The notes: generated by a model not told the origin, from the letters alone. A DNA stretch of 64,000 nt from Paraburkholderia sejongensis (GCF_020880815.1 NZ_JAJITD010000021.1:1-64000), one strand, 5' to 3'; positions 27,708 through 36,912 are shown, counted from the first letter of the stretch. Program-made: numbers and translations.

Positions 27708-28979
27708 TCAGTGACGCGCCACCGACCACAGCAGGTAAAACGACTCAGCCGATGGCAGGATTTGAGCGAGAAGACGATTGAAGCGCGCCGCGGGTGCTGT
27801 TCCCACATACACGACGTCGAGCGGTTTCATGTCAAACTCCGTCGCGAGCATCATTGCGTCCACCTGGGTCATATCGAGGCGAAAGATTTCCGGCTTGTTC
27901 ATTGCCGGTTTGTAGCTCGGCTTCTTGAACCCTTCCTCGAGGGCGCCCTGCGCGTTGGCAGCCTGCGTAAGAGGCGGGTCCGGGTGACGGACTACGACGA
28001 TCTGACGCGGATTGGCGCCAGTCACGTCGATGCTCCCGGCCGCTGTTAACGCATCCGCCAACGACATTTGCCCCTGATTCATATACATGGTGTGCGGCTT
28101 GGACACTTCACCCATCACAAACACACGGTTCTGCGTGTGATCCGGTACATTCACGATGTCGCCGGCTTGCAAGACGATGTTCTGGCGCATGTCGCCCCGA
28201 TTCAAGATCCGGGTGACGTCGATCGTCGTGACTCTGCCTCCGCGCGACACCAGCACGCGTTGCAAATCCGCATCCGGATTCGCACCACCGGCGCGGCTGA
28301 TCGCATCGACCACGCGTATTGGGGTACCGATCAGCGGTAATTGCCCAGGACTCTTGATATCCCCTGTCACTTGTACGTGCTGACTGCGATACTGAATCAC
28401 ACGCACGTCGATCTGCGGGTCTTTGAGCCGATCTTTCAGCTTGCCGTAGAGCAACTTCGAAATCTCGACGGTACTCATTCCGTCGACACGCACACGCCCA
28501 AGCGACGGAAAGAAAATTGTGCCGTCAGCCGCAACGCGTTGCCCTTGAGCATCGAGATCGCCGGGGCCATTAGTGGCGAACGCACTCTGCGATGTCTGGG
28601 CACTGCCGACAACGCTCATCCCCTGCAACGCGCTCGAATCGGTCGAGCTCGACTGACCGCCGCCACCCAGCGTCAGTTCAGGATGCCGCCAAACCGTAAT
28701 GCCCAGTACGTCGTTGAATCCGACGTGATAGTCCGTTTGCGTCGCCGGCAAGCCGGGTTGGATGCTGTTCTCCCGCGCATACGCGTCGGCTTCGTCCGAT
28801 TCCTTGAGCTGATAAACGAGTTGCGGCGTAATCAGCTTGACGTCGTACACGGCCGTATCCGTCGGCCGGCTAAGATCGTCATTCATCCGGCTCGCGTCGA
28901 GTGCCGGCCCCGGCGCCAGTGAGCAACCCGACAATGCGGCCGCCATTGCAACGGTCCCAACAATGGGGAACTTCAACAT
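27708..28979 (-). CDS. wza: Wza/BceE-like outer-membrane polysaccharide export lipoprotein
   Basis: The 423-residue protein has a signal with lipobox LSGC (C19). A polysaccharide-export (PES) domain (about 85-205, from TDYHVGFNDVLGITVWRHPE) is followed by SLBB domains (SQHVQVTGDIKSPGQLPLIG about 215 onwards and NRVFVMGEVSKPHTMYM about 295 onwards) and a C-terminal amphipathic helix (FNRLLAQILPSAESFYLLWS) that would form the outer-membrane pore, as in E. coli Wza. It exports the EPS together with Wzc. A clear ribosome site (GGAGAAG) precedes ATG 28979. Confidence 0.93.
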   Translation of the reverse strand: MLKFPIVGTVAMAAALSGCSLAPGPALDASRMNDDLSRPTDTAVYDVKLITPQLVYQLKESDEADAYARENSIQPGLPATQTDYHVGFNDVLGITVWRHPELTLGGGGQSSSTDSSALQGMSVVGSAQTSQSAFATNGPGDLDAQGQRVAADGTIFFPSLGRVRVDGMSTVEISKLLYGKLKDRLKDPQIDVRVIQYRSQHVQVTGDIKSPGQLPLIGTPIRVVDAISRAGGANPDADLQRVLVSRGGRVTTIDVTRILNRGDMRQNIVLQAGDIVNVPDHTQNRVFVMGEVSKPHTMYMNQGQMSLADALTAAGSIDVTGANPRQIVVVRHPDPPLTQAANAQGALEEGFKKPSYKPAMNKPEIFRLDMTQVDAMMLATEFDMKPLDVVYVGTAPAARFNRLLAQILPSAESFYLLWSVARH

Positions 28980-29086
28980 CTTTGCTTCTCCAGTCTCTTG
29001 ATCCTGAACTCAGGAACGTATGTGTGCCGTGGCTTTACGGCGTACGCCGGCGAAATCTGTATCATGGTCATGCCTCACACCGTCTT

Positions 29087-30469
29087 TCAAAACGCGTTTC
29101 GCCCCACGAAGCCCTTTACCAATGTGATCAGGATGATTTTGATGTCGAACCAGAAGGTCCAGTTCTGGATGTAGAAGAGATCGAACTTCACACGCGCTTC
29201 CATCTTCTCCACCTTGCGCGTCTCACCTCGGTAGCCGTTCACCTGGGCCCAGCCGGTAATGCCCGGACGAATCCGATAGCGGTACATGTAGCCATCCACC
29301 AGATCTTTGTACAAATCGTCATGCTCGATCGCGTGCGGACGCGGTCCAACAACCGACATCTGCCCAAATAGAACATTGAGGAATTGCGGTAGTTCGTCAA
29401 GTGAAGTGCGGCGCAGGAAAGCCCCAACTCGGGTAATTCGCGAATCGTTGCGAGACGCCTGGCGTATGGTGCCGGCGCCGTCACTGTGGACCTTCATCGT
29501 CCGGAATTTTAAAATATTGAACTCGCGTCCATCGGTTCCCTTGCGCTTTTGGCGGAACAATATCGGTCCCGGAGAAGACAGCTTTACCGCAATGCCGAGG
29601 ACAATAAAGACCGGTAGAAGCGGAATCAGAACGGCTAGCGCAAAGACGCGATCGAACATGAATTTTGCCCAGAGTTGCGGCTCCTGCTCCGGACTAGTGG
29701 CGAGATTGATTGCGGGCATGTTCAGAACTTCAGTAACCGAACGGTTCAGCAACGTCATACTGCGGACGTCCGGCAAGAAGCGCAGGTTCACGAAATCGTT
29801 GCGGAAATCGCGAACGATTCGTTGGATCGCGCGCTCGTGCGATAGTGGCAAGGCCAGCCACACTTCATCGACCTCGCGCGCACGCACTCGCCTTTTCAGT
29901 TCGCGAAAATCGGTCATGACCGGCACGCCACTCACGCGGTGCCGCGGGCCCGTGGCCTCGGCGGCATCGTCAAATACATAAATCGGTCTGAAGCCTGCAG
30001 GCGCATCGGCCAGCAATTTGGAGAGTACAGCGCGCCCATAACTGCCGGCGCCGACGATCACCACGTTGCGCTGGTCTTTGCCGTTCTTTCGCCAATAGTG
30101 TTGAAAACCGCGCACGATTACTCTTTCGACGACCAACAGAGCGCCGGACGTCAGTACCGCCTGTCCGAACCAAAGTCGCGATATGTCATTGGTCAGATGC
30201 AGCGAAAACACCACGCACAAACCCAGCACGACGACGGCCAACCAGGCTAGTGTCACAAGTGACAGTAGACGGTGTAGCGCCTGGCCGCGCCATGAGCGGT
30301 AGACGCCTAGCGGCGGAAACACGAGCAGCGCGAACACGCACGACTGCACGACCAGAAAGCGTTCCGCGTTAGTCAGCGCGAACGAGCCGTCATAACGCAT
30401 TCCGTGCGCAAGGCAGGCTCCCAGCGCAATCAACAGGACATCACAAAGCCTGGAAACGATTCCAAACAT
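29087..30469 (-). CDS. wcaJ: Undecaprenyl-phosphate glucose-1-phosphate transferase (WcaJ-like)
   Basis: The 460-residue protein has four N-terminal membrane helices (about 10-115), a Rossmann-like central domain (VVIVGAGSYGRAVLSKLL, about 135-250) and the C-terminal PHPT catalytic domain. The latter has a reentrant hydrophobic segment (about 272-297) then SSPGPILFRQKRKGTDGREF, LRRTSLDELPQFLNVL and RPGITGWAQVNGYRG. The Asp-Glu pair in SLDELPQ is the catalytic dyad of the family. It transfers a hexose-1-phosphate (usually glucose) to undecaprenyl phosphate and so starts each repeat unit. ATG 30469 is preceded by GGAGAG and lies 17 bases after the crp-like stop. Confidence 0.92.
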   Translation of the reverse strand: MFGIVSRLCDVLLIALGACLAHGMRYDGSFALTNAERFLVVQSCVFALLVFPPLGVYRSWRGQALHRLLSLVTLAWLAVVVLGLCVVFSLHLTNDISRLWFGQAVLTSGALLVVERVIVRGFQHYWRKNGKDQRNVVIVGAGSYGRAVLSKLLADAPAGFRPIYVFDDAAEATGPRHRVSGVPVMTDFRELKRRVRAREVDEVWLALPLSHERAIQRIVRDFRNDFVNLRFLPDVRSMTLLNRSVTEVLNMPAINLATSPEQEPQLWAKFMFDRVFALAVLIPLLPVFIVLGIAVKLSSPGPILFRQKRKGTDGREFNILKFRTMKVHSDGAGTIRQASRNDSRITRVGAFLRRTSLDELPQFLNVLFGQMSVVGPRPHAIEHDDLYKDLVDGYMYRYRIRPGITGWAQVNGYRGETRKVEKMEARVKFDLFYIQNWTFWFDIKIILITLVKGFVGRNAF

Positions 30470-30486
30470 GATCGACTCTCCAGATC

Positions 30487-31332
30487 TCAGACCGAGCGCG
30501 AGAAAGCAGCACGACTGTGACTACGCAACGGCCTTCCCGACGGAGAAACTTGCAGTACTTCTTCGGCGGAGACATCTTCATCCAAATGTGGCAGCAGTCG
30601 ATCGAATTCGCGGCGGATCATGCTGTAGCATTCACACGCACGCTCTTCCAGGCCCTGCCGGTCGAGTACATTGATCCGTCCGCGGCGCTGCAGGATCAAT
30701 CCTGCCTCTTGAAGCTGTCCCGCGGCGTCGGTCACACCTTCACGGCGTACGCCAAGCATGTTCGCGATCATCTGTTGCGTGACGGTGAGTTCATCGCTAT
30801 CGAGCTGATCGTGGGCGACCAGCAGCCATCGGCAAAGTTGCTGACGTATCGAATGGTGGCGTGTGCAAAGCGCACTCTGGGCAATCTGTGTCATAAGCGC
30901 CTGCATGTACGACACCATCGCCCGGTAGATTCCAAGCGACTTCTCCGACTCGTTTCTCATTGCATTCGCGGCGATGCGATAAGCCAGACCGCCGCAACGC
31001 ACTTCGACCCTGCCAGGTGTATTGCCGCCACCGGTCAACGTTTCCTGACCAACTAGGCCTTCCTTGCCAATTGAAGCGACTTCGACAATGGCCCCGTCTT
31101 CCATCAGATAGAGCAATGAGATCACCGCCGTCGTCGGAAAGTACAAATGTGTCGCGGGCGCATCCGCGTCGCAGAGTAGTTGCGAGCTTTTGACACGTAC
31201 GAGTTCGAGGTGCGGTTTGAGGGCACGCAGGTCTTCTTCGGCGAGCGCACCAAGGAAATGATTCGAGCAAAGGTCACGATCGAGACAAGACATGTTCGTA
31301 TCCAGATTTGGCGTTAGCGCGATTGTTCGCAC
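30487..31332 (-). CDS. Crp/Fnr-family transcription regulator, first gene of the EPS export operon
   Basis: The 281-residue form starts at GTG 31332; an internal ATG at 31293 (MSCLDRDLCSN) is a likely alternative. The cNMP-binding-like beta-roll (about 25-145) contains THLYFPTTAVISLLY and VASIGKEGLVG, but lacks the Crp phosphate-binding RPSSAE-type cassette, so classical cAMP binding is unlikely. A helical region with CTRHHSIRQQLCRWLL leads into a winged helix (LTVTQQMIANMLGVRREGV, about 195-245). Members next to EPS genes often act as local regulators. It shares the sigma-54 promoter sequence at 31474-31489 with wcaJ, wza and the GT4 gene. Confidence 0.85.
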   Translation of the reverse strand: MRTIALTPNLDTNMSCLDRDLCSNHFLGALAEEDLRALKPHLELVRVKSSQLLCDADAPATHLYFPTTAVISLLYLMEDGAIVEVASIGKEGLVGQETLTGGGNTPGRVEVRCGGLAYRIAANAMRNESEKSLGIYRAMVSYMQALMTQIAQSALCTRHHSIRQQLCRWLLVAHDQLDSDELTVTQQMIANMLGVRREGVTDAAGQLQEAGLILQRRGRINVLDRQGLEERACECYSMIRREFDRLLPHLDEDVSAEEVLQVSPSGRPLRSHSRAAFSRSV

Positions 31333-32287
31333 GGGAGCTGATCCACCAGAGCCGGTACCCGGAGAGGGGTCGCCATTCTCTGCGTTATGGTCGCGTCGGC
31401 GGCTTTGTGCTCGTCGTCATGCGCGTCCCTTCGCAGCTTTGAGTCTGAAGCCCGGACCAGCGACACCCCTAAAAGCGAATTGCGTGCCACCACCGTTAAA
31501 GAGGCCGGTGGATAACCCAACGGCATTCGATGTAACGGAAATGAGCTATTTAACGACGCGAAACCGTCTCATCTCTGGACACCAAATTCGAAATAAGCTT
31601 CGTGATGCTCAGGCACCCTTCAATTAGTGCCGCCCAGATCGTGAAGAATAAGCGCTCCCTGTGCTATCTCATTCGTGCGCCAGCCATCTGCAGAATGCAT
31701 TTTTCAGCCAAAAAAAGCCGCCACTGTGATTGGTGAGGATTCAGGAGATAGAAAACGTCTCAGCGACGAGCTCCCTGGCCGCAGACCTTTCGGTAATCCA
31801 TCCAACACGTACAATTTAAATACTTGATTTTTATAGATTTAATATTATTTAAACAACTCGCCCTATGTCGCTCGCGTGCGCTCTGCACGAAGCGATTTAC
31901 GTATTCTTTACTGAGTCGAACTTCTGCTTCAAGAATGATTTGCCAACGCAAATTGTTTTTCGACTGTTAAAATTTCAAGATAAGAAATCGTTAAATTAAA
32001 ACTGGCCTTGCAACGACGTCCATACTCACCCAGCGAAATTCGCACGCGACCGCAAAATGTCAATCTTTGTCATATCTCAGAGATCTCAAATACAAGCCGT
32101 TAAATTCATGCTAGCTTATAAATATAGATCTGCCGGTATTGATATGAAAATTCAGGATAACGATCATATAAATCAACCGTCTCGCTGATAGCCATTTCAT
32201 ATTTCCTTGAGAATTTTCCTGAAAATCCCAAGCATTCCCTTATTACGCATTCGAGAATCAACCGTGATCCATCGCGAGTACGACTGC
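31333..32287. other. Divergent region between the two Crp-like genes
   Basis: About 955 bases lie between the minus-strand regulator and ATG 32288 of the plus-strand paralogue. It contains the sigma-54 site at 31474-31489; from about 31690 to 32200 it is AT-rich with TTAAAT/ATTTAA patches. I see no gene. Confidence 0.55.
31474..31489 (-). promoter_or_regulatory. Sigma-54 (-24/-12) promoter for the crp-wcaJ-wza-GT4 operon
   Basis: The minus strand reads TGGCACGCAATTCGCT: the -24 half is perfect, GG and GC are 10 bases apart, and the -12 half differs from TTGC(A/T) by one base, the same mismatch as the wzc site. The predicted start near 31463 leaves a leader of about 130-170 bases. Confidence 0.75.
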
Positions 32288-33073
32288 ATGCCGACGCAGT
32301 CCAGCAAGATCATTGAACTGCCTCATCGATACGACGCAAATCGCCTGCTTGGCAAGCTCGATGCACTCGACCCCCGTCCGCGCGACGCACTGCTAAGCCA
32401 GTTGCAACTGGTTCATCTGCAATTAGGGCAAGTACTCTGTGAACCGGGAGATAGCTTTGAACACGTCTATTTGCCGACCACGGCGGTCTTCTCGCTCCAA
32501 TATGTCCTCTCCAACGGCATGATGCTCGAGGTGGCCGAAATCGGCAGTGAAGGCGTCTTCGGCCAGCACGTCGTCGGTACGAACAGTGTCACGCCCTACC
32601 GGCTTGTGACCTGCCGTGACGGGTTTGCGTATCGAGTGAGCACAGAAGCTCTATTCAACGTACTAGCTTCTTCCGCAGAGCTTCGCAGCCTGGTGATGGG
32701 TTGCATTCAGTTTCTGATGGCGCAGATCGCACAGATTTCTTTTTGCAGTCGGCATCACCTTCTAAAGAAGCAGTTGTGCCGCTGGCTCATCCTCGCGTAT
32801 GACCGATCGCGCAGCGTAGAGATCAAGGTGACTCACAGCATGCTCGCGCAAATGTTGGGAGTCTGGCGGGAGAGCATCTCCGATGCGGCTGGCGACTTAC
32901 AGAAGATGGGGTTGATTCATCAACGTCGCAGATCGATCATCCTCGCCGATCTGCATGGACTCGATATGCACGCATGTGATTGCCACAGAGCAATCCGCAA
33001 GGAAATGAACCGGATATTTCCAGACAGCGTGCGCATGACAGCTGGACGTCGTGCAGGCGAAGCACCGCCCTAG
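32288..33073 (+). CDS. Crp/Fnr-family transcription regulator (second copy)
   Basis: From ATG 32288 (MPTQSSKIIE) the protein has 261 residues: an effector-like beta-roll (FEHVYLPTTAVFSLQY, VAEIGSEGVFG), a dimer helix region with CSRHHLLKKQLCRWLI, and a winged helix (VTHSMLAQMLGVWRESISDAA). It is clearly a paralogue of the 30487-31332 regulator (compare CTRHHSIRQQLCRWLL), and neither carries the Crp cAMP cassette. It is divergent from that gene and precedes the carrier-protein operon. An open frame reaches upstream to 32207, but the ATG at 32288 fits the family length. Confidence 0.85.
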   Translation: MPTQSSKIIELPHRYDANRLLGKLDALDPRPRDALLSQLQLVHLQLGQVLCEPGDSFEHVYLPTTAVFSLQYVLSNGMMLEVAEIGSEGVFGQHVVGTNSVTPYRLVTCRDGFAYRVSTEALFNVLASSAELRSLVMGCIQFLMAQIAQISFCSRHHLLKKQLCRWLILAYDRSRSVEIKVTHSMLAQMLGVWRESISDAAGDLQKMGLIHQRRRSIILADLHGLDMHACDCHRAIRKEMNRIFPDSVRMTAGRRAGEAPP

Positions 33074-33434
33074 TTCCTCCGCGAAATGCCCCATCAGGTA
33101 TAACAGCACTCTCTCGCCCACCTCTGCGCCCCCAGCAAGAAGTCGACCGTTGCCATCTCCGGCAGTGCCAGCCGAATCTTTATCGCGGCCGTTTTGAAGT
33201 GATCAGTCCGGACCAGGAAAGAAATGTACTCCGAGGATGCACCGCGTGACGCGTTGTATTTTCACTCGCATTTTGCTCCGAAGTGATTCCACCCCCACCC
33301 TACTGTAACTAGTTGTAACCTCACGCACAGAGCCGACCCCGTACTGAGTGGTTTACTGACATACATACGCCGCGTGGGCTTCATGTCCGTTTTTCCCGCC
33401 GACGTCTGGACCACAATTTATCGCGGAGAATCAG
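33074..33434. other. Promoter region of the carrier-protein operon
   Basis: There are 361 bases between the Crp-like gene and the ACP start. I searched for TGGCAC/GC spacing and found none in the correct orientation. GGAG at 33425-33428 serves the GTG start at 33435. No gene is seen. Confidence 0.45.
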
Positions 33435-33686
33435 GTGAAGAAAGAACTTAGGCAAATCATCAAAGACACGGCGCGTTTCGAAGTGCCGATAGACAGTATC
33501 GCGGACGACGACGATCTCTACGAAGCCGGACTTTCTTCGTTGAACACGATCCAATTGATGCTGGCGATCGAGCGGCAATTCAACATCGAAATCCCGGACC
33601 AGATGCTCAACCGTCATCTGTTCCAGAGCGTGAATTCGCTCGCCGATGCCGTCACCGCGCTTCAGTGCGGTGTGTCTTCCGTATGA
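33435..33686 (+). CDS. Acyl (aminoacyl) carrier protein
   Basis: The 83-residue acidic protein starts at GTG 33435 with a ribosome site (GGAG) just upstream. It carries the phosphopantetheine attachment motif DDLYEAGLSSLNTIQLM, with the Ser of the GLSS-L motif at about residue 35. The four-helix ACP pattern is complete (IPDQMLNRHLFQSVNSLADAV is helix III-IV). In this setting it is the likely partner of the amino acid:carrier protein ligase three genes along, holding an amino acid as a thioester rather than a fatty acyl chain. Its stop overlaps the next ATG (ATGA, 33683-33686). Confidence 0.9.
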   Translation: MKKELRQIIKDTARFEVPIDSIADDDDLYEAGLSSLNTIQLMLAIERQFNIEIPDQMLNRHLFQSVNSLADAVTALQCGVSSV

Positions 33687-34915
33687 ACATGCCTGAACTC
33701 AATGCCAGTGCTCCGCGTGCCAGCGGCGTGCCATCCTCGATACCTCCCCAGCTCTCGGCCCAACGTGGCGGCGATGCGGTGGACAAGGCTGCTTATACCG
33801 TGGCTCAAATCGCTGCGCAGTTTGCGGAGGCGGTGGATCGCGATGCGCGGTTTCCCACTGAAGCGATTGAGGCCATGCGCGAGCAACGCCTGCTCGGTGC
33901 GATGATTCCCCGTGAATTAGGCGGACTCGGTGCAACGCTGGCAGATATCACGTCGGCTTGCCGAATCATTGGCCAGTCCTGCTCGTCTGCAGGGATGGTG
34001 TTCGCGATGCATCAGATTCAGGTTGCGTGCATCGTCGAACATGCACAGGGAGGGACGTGGCACAACGTCTTCATCGAACAGTTGGTCGAGCGTCAATGGC
34101 TACTCGCCTCAGCAACGTCCGAAGACGAAGTGGGCGGCAACCTGCGCCGCAGCAAATGTGCAATCGAAGCACAAGACGGCAGACTCAAGCTTCACAAGCT
34201 GACTCCGACGATTTCATACGGCGCCCATGCCGACGCCATCCTTGCAACAGCACGACGGGATCCAGCGGCGGCGGCCGCGGAGCAGGTTCTCGTCACGTTG
34301 CTCAAATCAGACGCGACGCTGACCCGGCGGAGTAGCTGGGACACTTTCGGCATGCGCGGTACTTGCAGCGAAGGCTTCGTTCTCGAAGCGCAGGGTCAAC
34401 TGGAGCAGATTTTCCCGCTGCCCTTCGCGCAGATCGCCGAGCAGACGATGGTGCCTGTTTCACATATTCTCTGGGCCGCGCTGTGGGCAGGTATCGCCAA
34501 CGACGCGTTTCAACGTGCCAACCGCTATCTCCGCAGCCAGGCGCAAAGCAATGCGAACGGAAACGCGCCCGCCGGCCGACGCATTGCCGAAGCGCTAGCA
34601 CTGATGCAGGCGATCGACGGGCGGATTGCATGTGCGCTACGCCTGCAGGCTGAGCCGCGGGGCGAGCGTTCATGGTCAGCGTCGATGGCCGATGCCGCCG
34701 AGATCAATACGTTGAAGACATTTGTCTCCACGACCTGTTTGCAGATTGTCCATCACGCAATGATGATCTGCGGTATGGCGGCCTACAAAAACGGCACACC
34801 GTTCACCCTGAGCCGACATCTCCGCGATCTCTATTCCGCGCCGCTGATGATCAACAACGACCGTATCGACGCCAATACCGCGAACCTGATGCTTGCACAG
34901 CGTCCCGTCTCCTAG
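33683..34915 (+). CDS. Acyl-CoA-dehydrogenase-like flavoprotein
   Basis: ATG 33683 overlaps the ACP stop; the product has 410 residues. The N-terminal helical domain (FPTEAIEAMREQRLLGAMIP, then GGLGATLADITSACRIIGQS), the beta domain (SATSEDEVGGNLRRS, DTFGMRGTCSEGF) and the C-terminal helical domain (LQIVHHAMMICGMAAYKNGTPF) follow the acyl-CoA dehydrogenase/DszC/HpaH-type fold with FAD. I do not see the usual catalytic Glu of chain-desaturating enzymes clearly, so it could be an oxidase or monooxygenase. By context it may act on the aminoacyl-ACP, as other members of the superfamily oxidise carrier-bound aminoacyl groups; the substrate is inferred. Confidence 0.85.
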   Translation: MNMPELNASAPRASGVPSSIPPQLSAQRGGDAVDKAAYTVAQIAAQFAEAVDRDARFPTEAIEAMREQRLLGAMIPRELGGLGATLADITSACRIIGQSCSSAGMVFAMHQIQVACIVEHAQGGTWHNVFIEQLVERQWLLASATSEDEVGGNLRRSKCAIEAQDGRLKLHKLTPTISYGAHADAILATARRDPAAAAAEQVLVTLLKSDATLTRRSSWDTFGMRGTCSEGFVLEAQGQLEQIFPLPFAQIAEQTMVPVSHILWAALWAGIANDAFQRANRYLRSQAQSNANGNAPAGRRIAEALALMQAIDGRIACALRLQAEPRGERSWSASMADAAEINTLKTFVSTTCLQIVHHAMMICGMAAYKNGTPFTLSRHLRDLYSAPLMINNDRIDANTANLMLAQRPVS

Positions 34916-34927
34916 GAAAAAATATTA

Positions 34928-35902
34928 ATGAGCGATTCAGCTACGATCCATCAGCAATCCATTGAAACCTCCGATGCAGTTGTCGACCGCGCCGGTGTCA
35001 ATCCGTTCCGGGACGCGCTCGTCGAAGCTGGTCTGTTGATACCGACGGGCGTGCAAGGTCTATTCGGTCGAAGCGGCGAATTCGAGCGGGTAGTCGATGG
35101 GCTCGATGCACTGATCACACGCCTCGGCGCCGATCAGAACGCTGAAGTACTGCGCTTCCCGCCTGCCATGAGCCGCACCGAATTTGAACGTAGCGAATAC
35201 CTGAAGGGCTTCCCCCAACTCGCTGGCACGGTACATAGCTTTTGCGGAGGCGAGCACGAGCAACAACGCGTACTGCAGTGTCTCGAGCGCGACGAAGACT
35301 GGACCGAACATCAGAAGCCCACGTATGTCGTGTTGACCCCAGCCGCGTGCTATCCGGTTTATCCGGTCATCGCGCAGCGAGGTCTTTTGCCGAAAGAAGG
35401 CCGCATTGTCGATGCTTTTTCGTATTGCTTCCGCCACGAGCCCTCGCTCGACCCGACGCGAATGCAACTTTTCCGCATGCGCGAGTACATCAGGCTTGGC
35501 TCTGCGGAGCAGATTCAGGCGTTCCGCAGCGAGTGGATTGAACGCGGTACGAGGATGATTGACATGCTGGAGTTGCCGAACAGCATCGATCTCGCCAACG
35601 ATCCGTTCTTTGGCCGGGGCGGAAAAATCGTCGCACGCAGCCAGCGTGAACAGAACCTCAAGTTCGAGTTGCTGATTCCGATCGAAGCCGAGGACCGGCT
35701 GACTGCTTGCCTCAGCTTTAACTATCACATGGACCACTTCGGTCTGCTGTGGGGAATCAAGACACAGGACAGCGACGTTGCTCACACGGGCTGCGTCGGC
35801 TTTGGATTGGAGCGACTCACACTGGGCCTCTTCAGGCATCACGGGTTCGATATCGAAAAGTGGCCGCAGAAAGTCCGCAATGCGCTGTGGGGCAATGCAT
35901 GA
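34928..35902 (+). CDS. Amino acid:[carrier protein] ligase (seryl-tRNA-synthetase-like)
   Basis: The 324-residue protein is a shortened class II aminoacyl-tRNA synthetase core without a tRNA-binding arm. It has a motif-2-like FRHEPSLDPTRMQLFRMREY (about 168-187) and motif 3 GFGLERLTLG (about 291-300). Zinc-ligand candidates are C141 (TPAACYPVY), E186 (MREYIRLG) and C289 (HTGCVGFG), spaced 45 and 103 apart; as I recall, the Bradyrhizobium enzyme Bll0957 has C131, E176 and C279 with identical spacing. That family activates glycine or alanine with ATP and loads it on the phosphopantetheine of a dedicated carrier protein. It starts 12 bases after the flavoprotein stop and overlaps the DUF1839 gene (ATGA). 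Confidence 0.9.
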   Translation: MSDSATIHQQSIETSDAVVDRAGVNPFRDALVEAGLLIPTGVQGLFGRSGEFERVVDGLDALITRLGADQNAEVLRFPPAMSRTEFERSEYLKGFPQLAGTVHSFCGGEHEQQRVLQCLERDEDWTEHQKPTYVVLTPAACYPVYPVIAQRGLLPKEGRIVDAFSYCFRHEPSLDPTRMQLFRMREYIRLGSAEQIQAFRSEWIERGTRMIDMLELPNSIDLANDPFFGRGGKIVARSQREQNLKFELLIPIEAEDRLTACLSFNYHMDHFGLLWGIKTQDSDVAHTGCVGFGLERLTLGLFRHHGFDIEKWPQKVRNALWGNA

Positions 35903-36912
35903 CCAGCGAAGCCGCATTTGTCACCTGCGCGCCGGCTGATGCGCTGCGCGAGGCGCGAGAGCGCATGAAGACCTGGCGTCCCCATCCGTTGCATGGTCCG
36001 AAAATGGTCCGCAAGCAAACCAATTGCTATGTGGACCTGTGGATCGAACTTCTATCGTGGTGGGGGCTCGATCCGCATGCGGCGTTGCCCTTCACTGTCG
36101 CTTTGGATTTCGAAGGCGATGAGTTCACGTTCTTCAAATTCCCTGCCGAAGACATCGAGCGGCTCTATGGCGTGCAAAATCAGGAACACGCGATTTTCGA
36201 ATCGCTTGAAGTACACGTGGACAATCAGCTAAGACGGGGCGGCGTCATGCTCGTCGAGGTCGACGCATGGCATTTGCCGGACACACGAGGCGTTGCATAT
36301 CAGCAGCAGCACACAAAAACCACCATCGGCATTCAAGCGATTGATAGCAGCAGACGCCAACTCGGCTACTTTCACAATTCGGGCTACTACTTCGCCGAAG
36401 GCGCTGACTACGATGGCTTGCTGGACACGTCCAGCTCCGCCGTGTTGCCGCCGTATGTAGAATGCGCCAGGCGTCGTTTTGCTCCTTTGCCGCCAGAGCA
36501 ACTGCGGGAGACTTCGCTGTCGCTGCTGCGGCGCCACCTCTTGCGACGGCCGGCCGCCAATCCGATTACGGCGTATGGAGAAGCACTCGCCCGCGACGCG
36601 AGCGAACTCGCTTGCCGTCCTATGGCGCATTTTCACGCTTACTCTTTCAACACGCTCAGGCAGCTAGGGGCAAACTTCGAATTGCTGGGCCACTACTTTC
36701 GCTGGCTGAACGCTTCCGGTGCGGATCACACGAATTCACTGGATACATTAATTGCGGCGTGTGACGCGATCGCATCGGAATCGATGGTGCTCGAATTCCG
36801 CCTTGCGCGTGCATGCTCAAAGGGCAACGCGGATCGTGGAGAAGGCAGCATCGAGATACTGGAATACGCTTATGCGTCGCTGATGAGTGGCCTCGATCGC
36901 GAGTTTTGTTGA
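35899..36912 (+). CDS. DUF1839-family protein
   Basis: ATG 35899 overlaps the ligase stop, giving 337 residues. The sequence matches the pattern of DUF1839: HPLHGPKMVRKQTNCYVDLWIELL near the N-terminus, DFEGDEFTFFKFPAEDIERLYG, VEVDAWHLPDT and TKTTIGIQAID, with GYFHNSGYYFAEGADYDG in the middle. The Cys in QTNCYVD and the DAWHLPD motif could be catalytic (reminiscent of papain-like or acyl-transfer folds), but no activity is known to me. It recurs with amino acid:carrier protein ligases, so a role in transferring or releasing the carrier-bound amino acid is a fair guess only. Confidence 0.8.
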   Translation: MTSEAAFVTCAPADALREARERMKTWRPHPLHGPKMVRKQTNCYVDLWIELLSWWGLDPHAALPFTVALDFEGDEFTFFKFPAEDIERLYGVQNQEHAIFESLEVHVDNQLRRGGVMLVEVDAWHLPDTRGVAYQQQHTKTTIGIQAIDSSRRQLGYFHNSGYYFAEGADYDGLLDTSSSAVLPPYVECARRRFAPLPPEQLRETSLSLLRRHLLRRPAANPITAYGEALARDASELACRPMAHFHAYSFNTLRQLGANFELLGHYFRWLNASGADHTNSLDTLIAACDAIASESMVLEFRLARACSKGNADRGEGSIEILEYAYASLMSGLDREFC

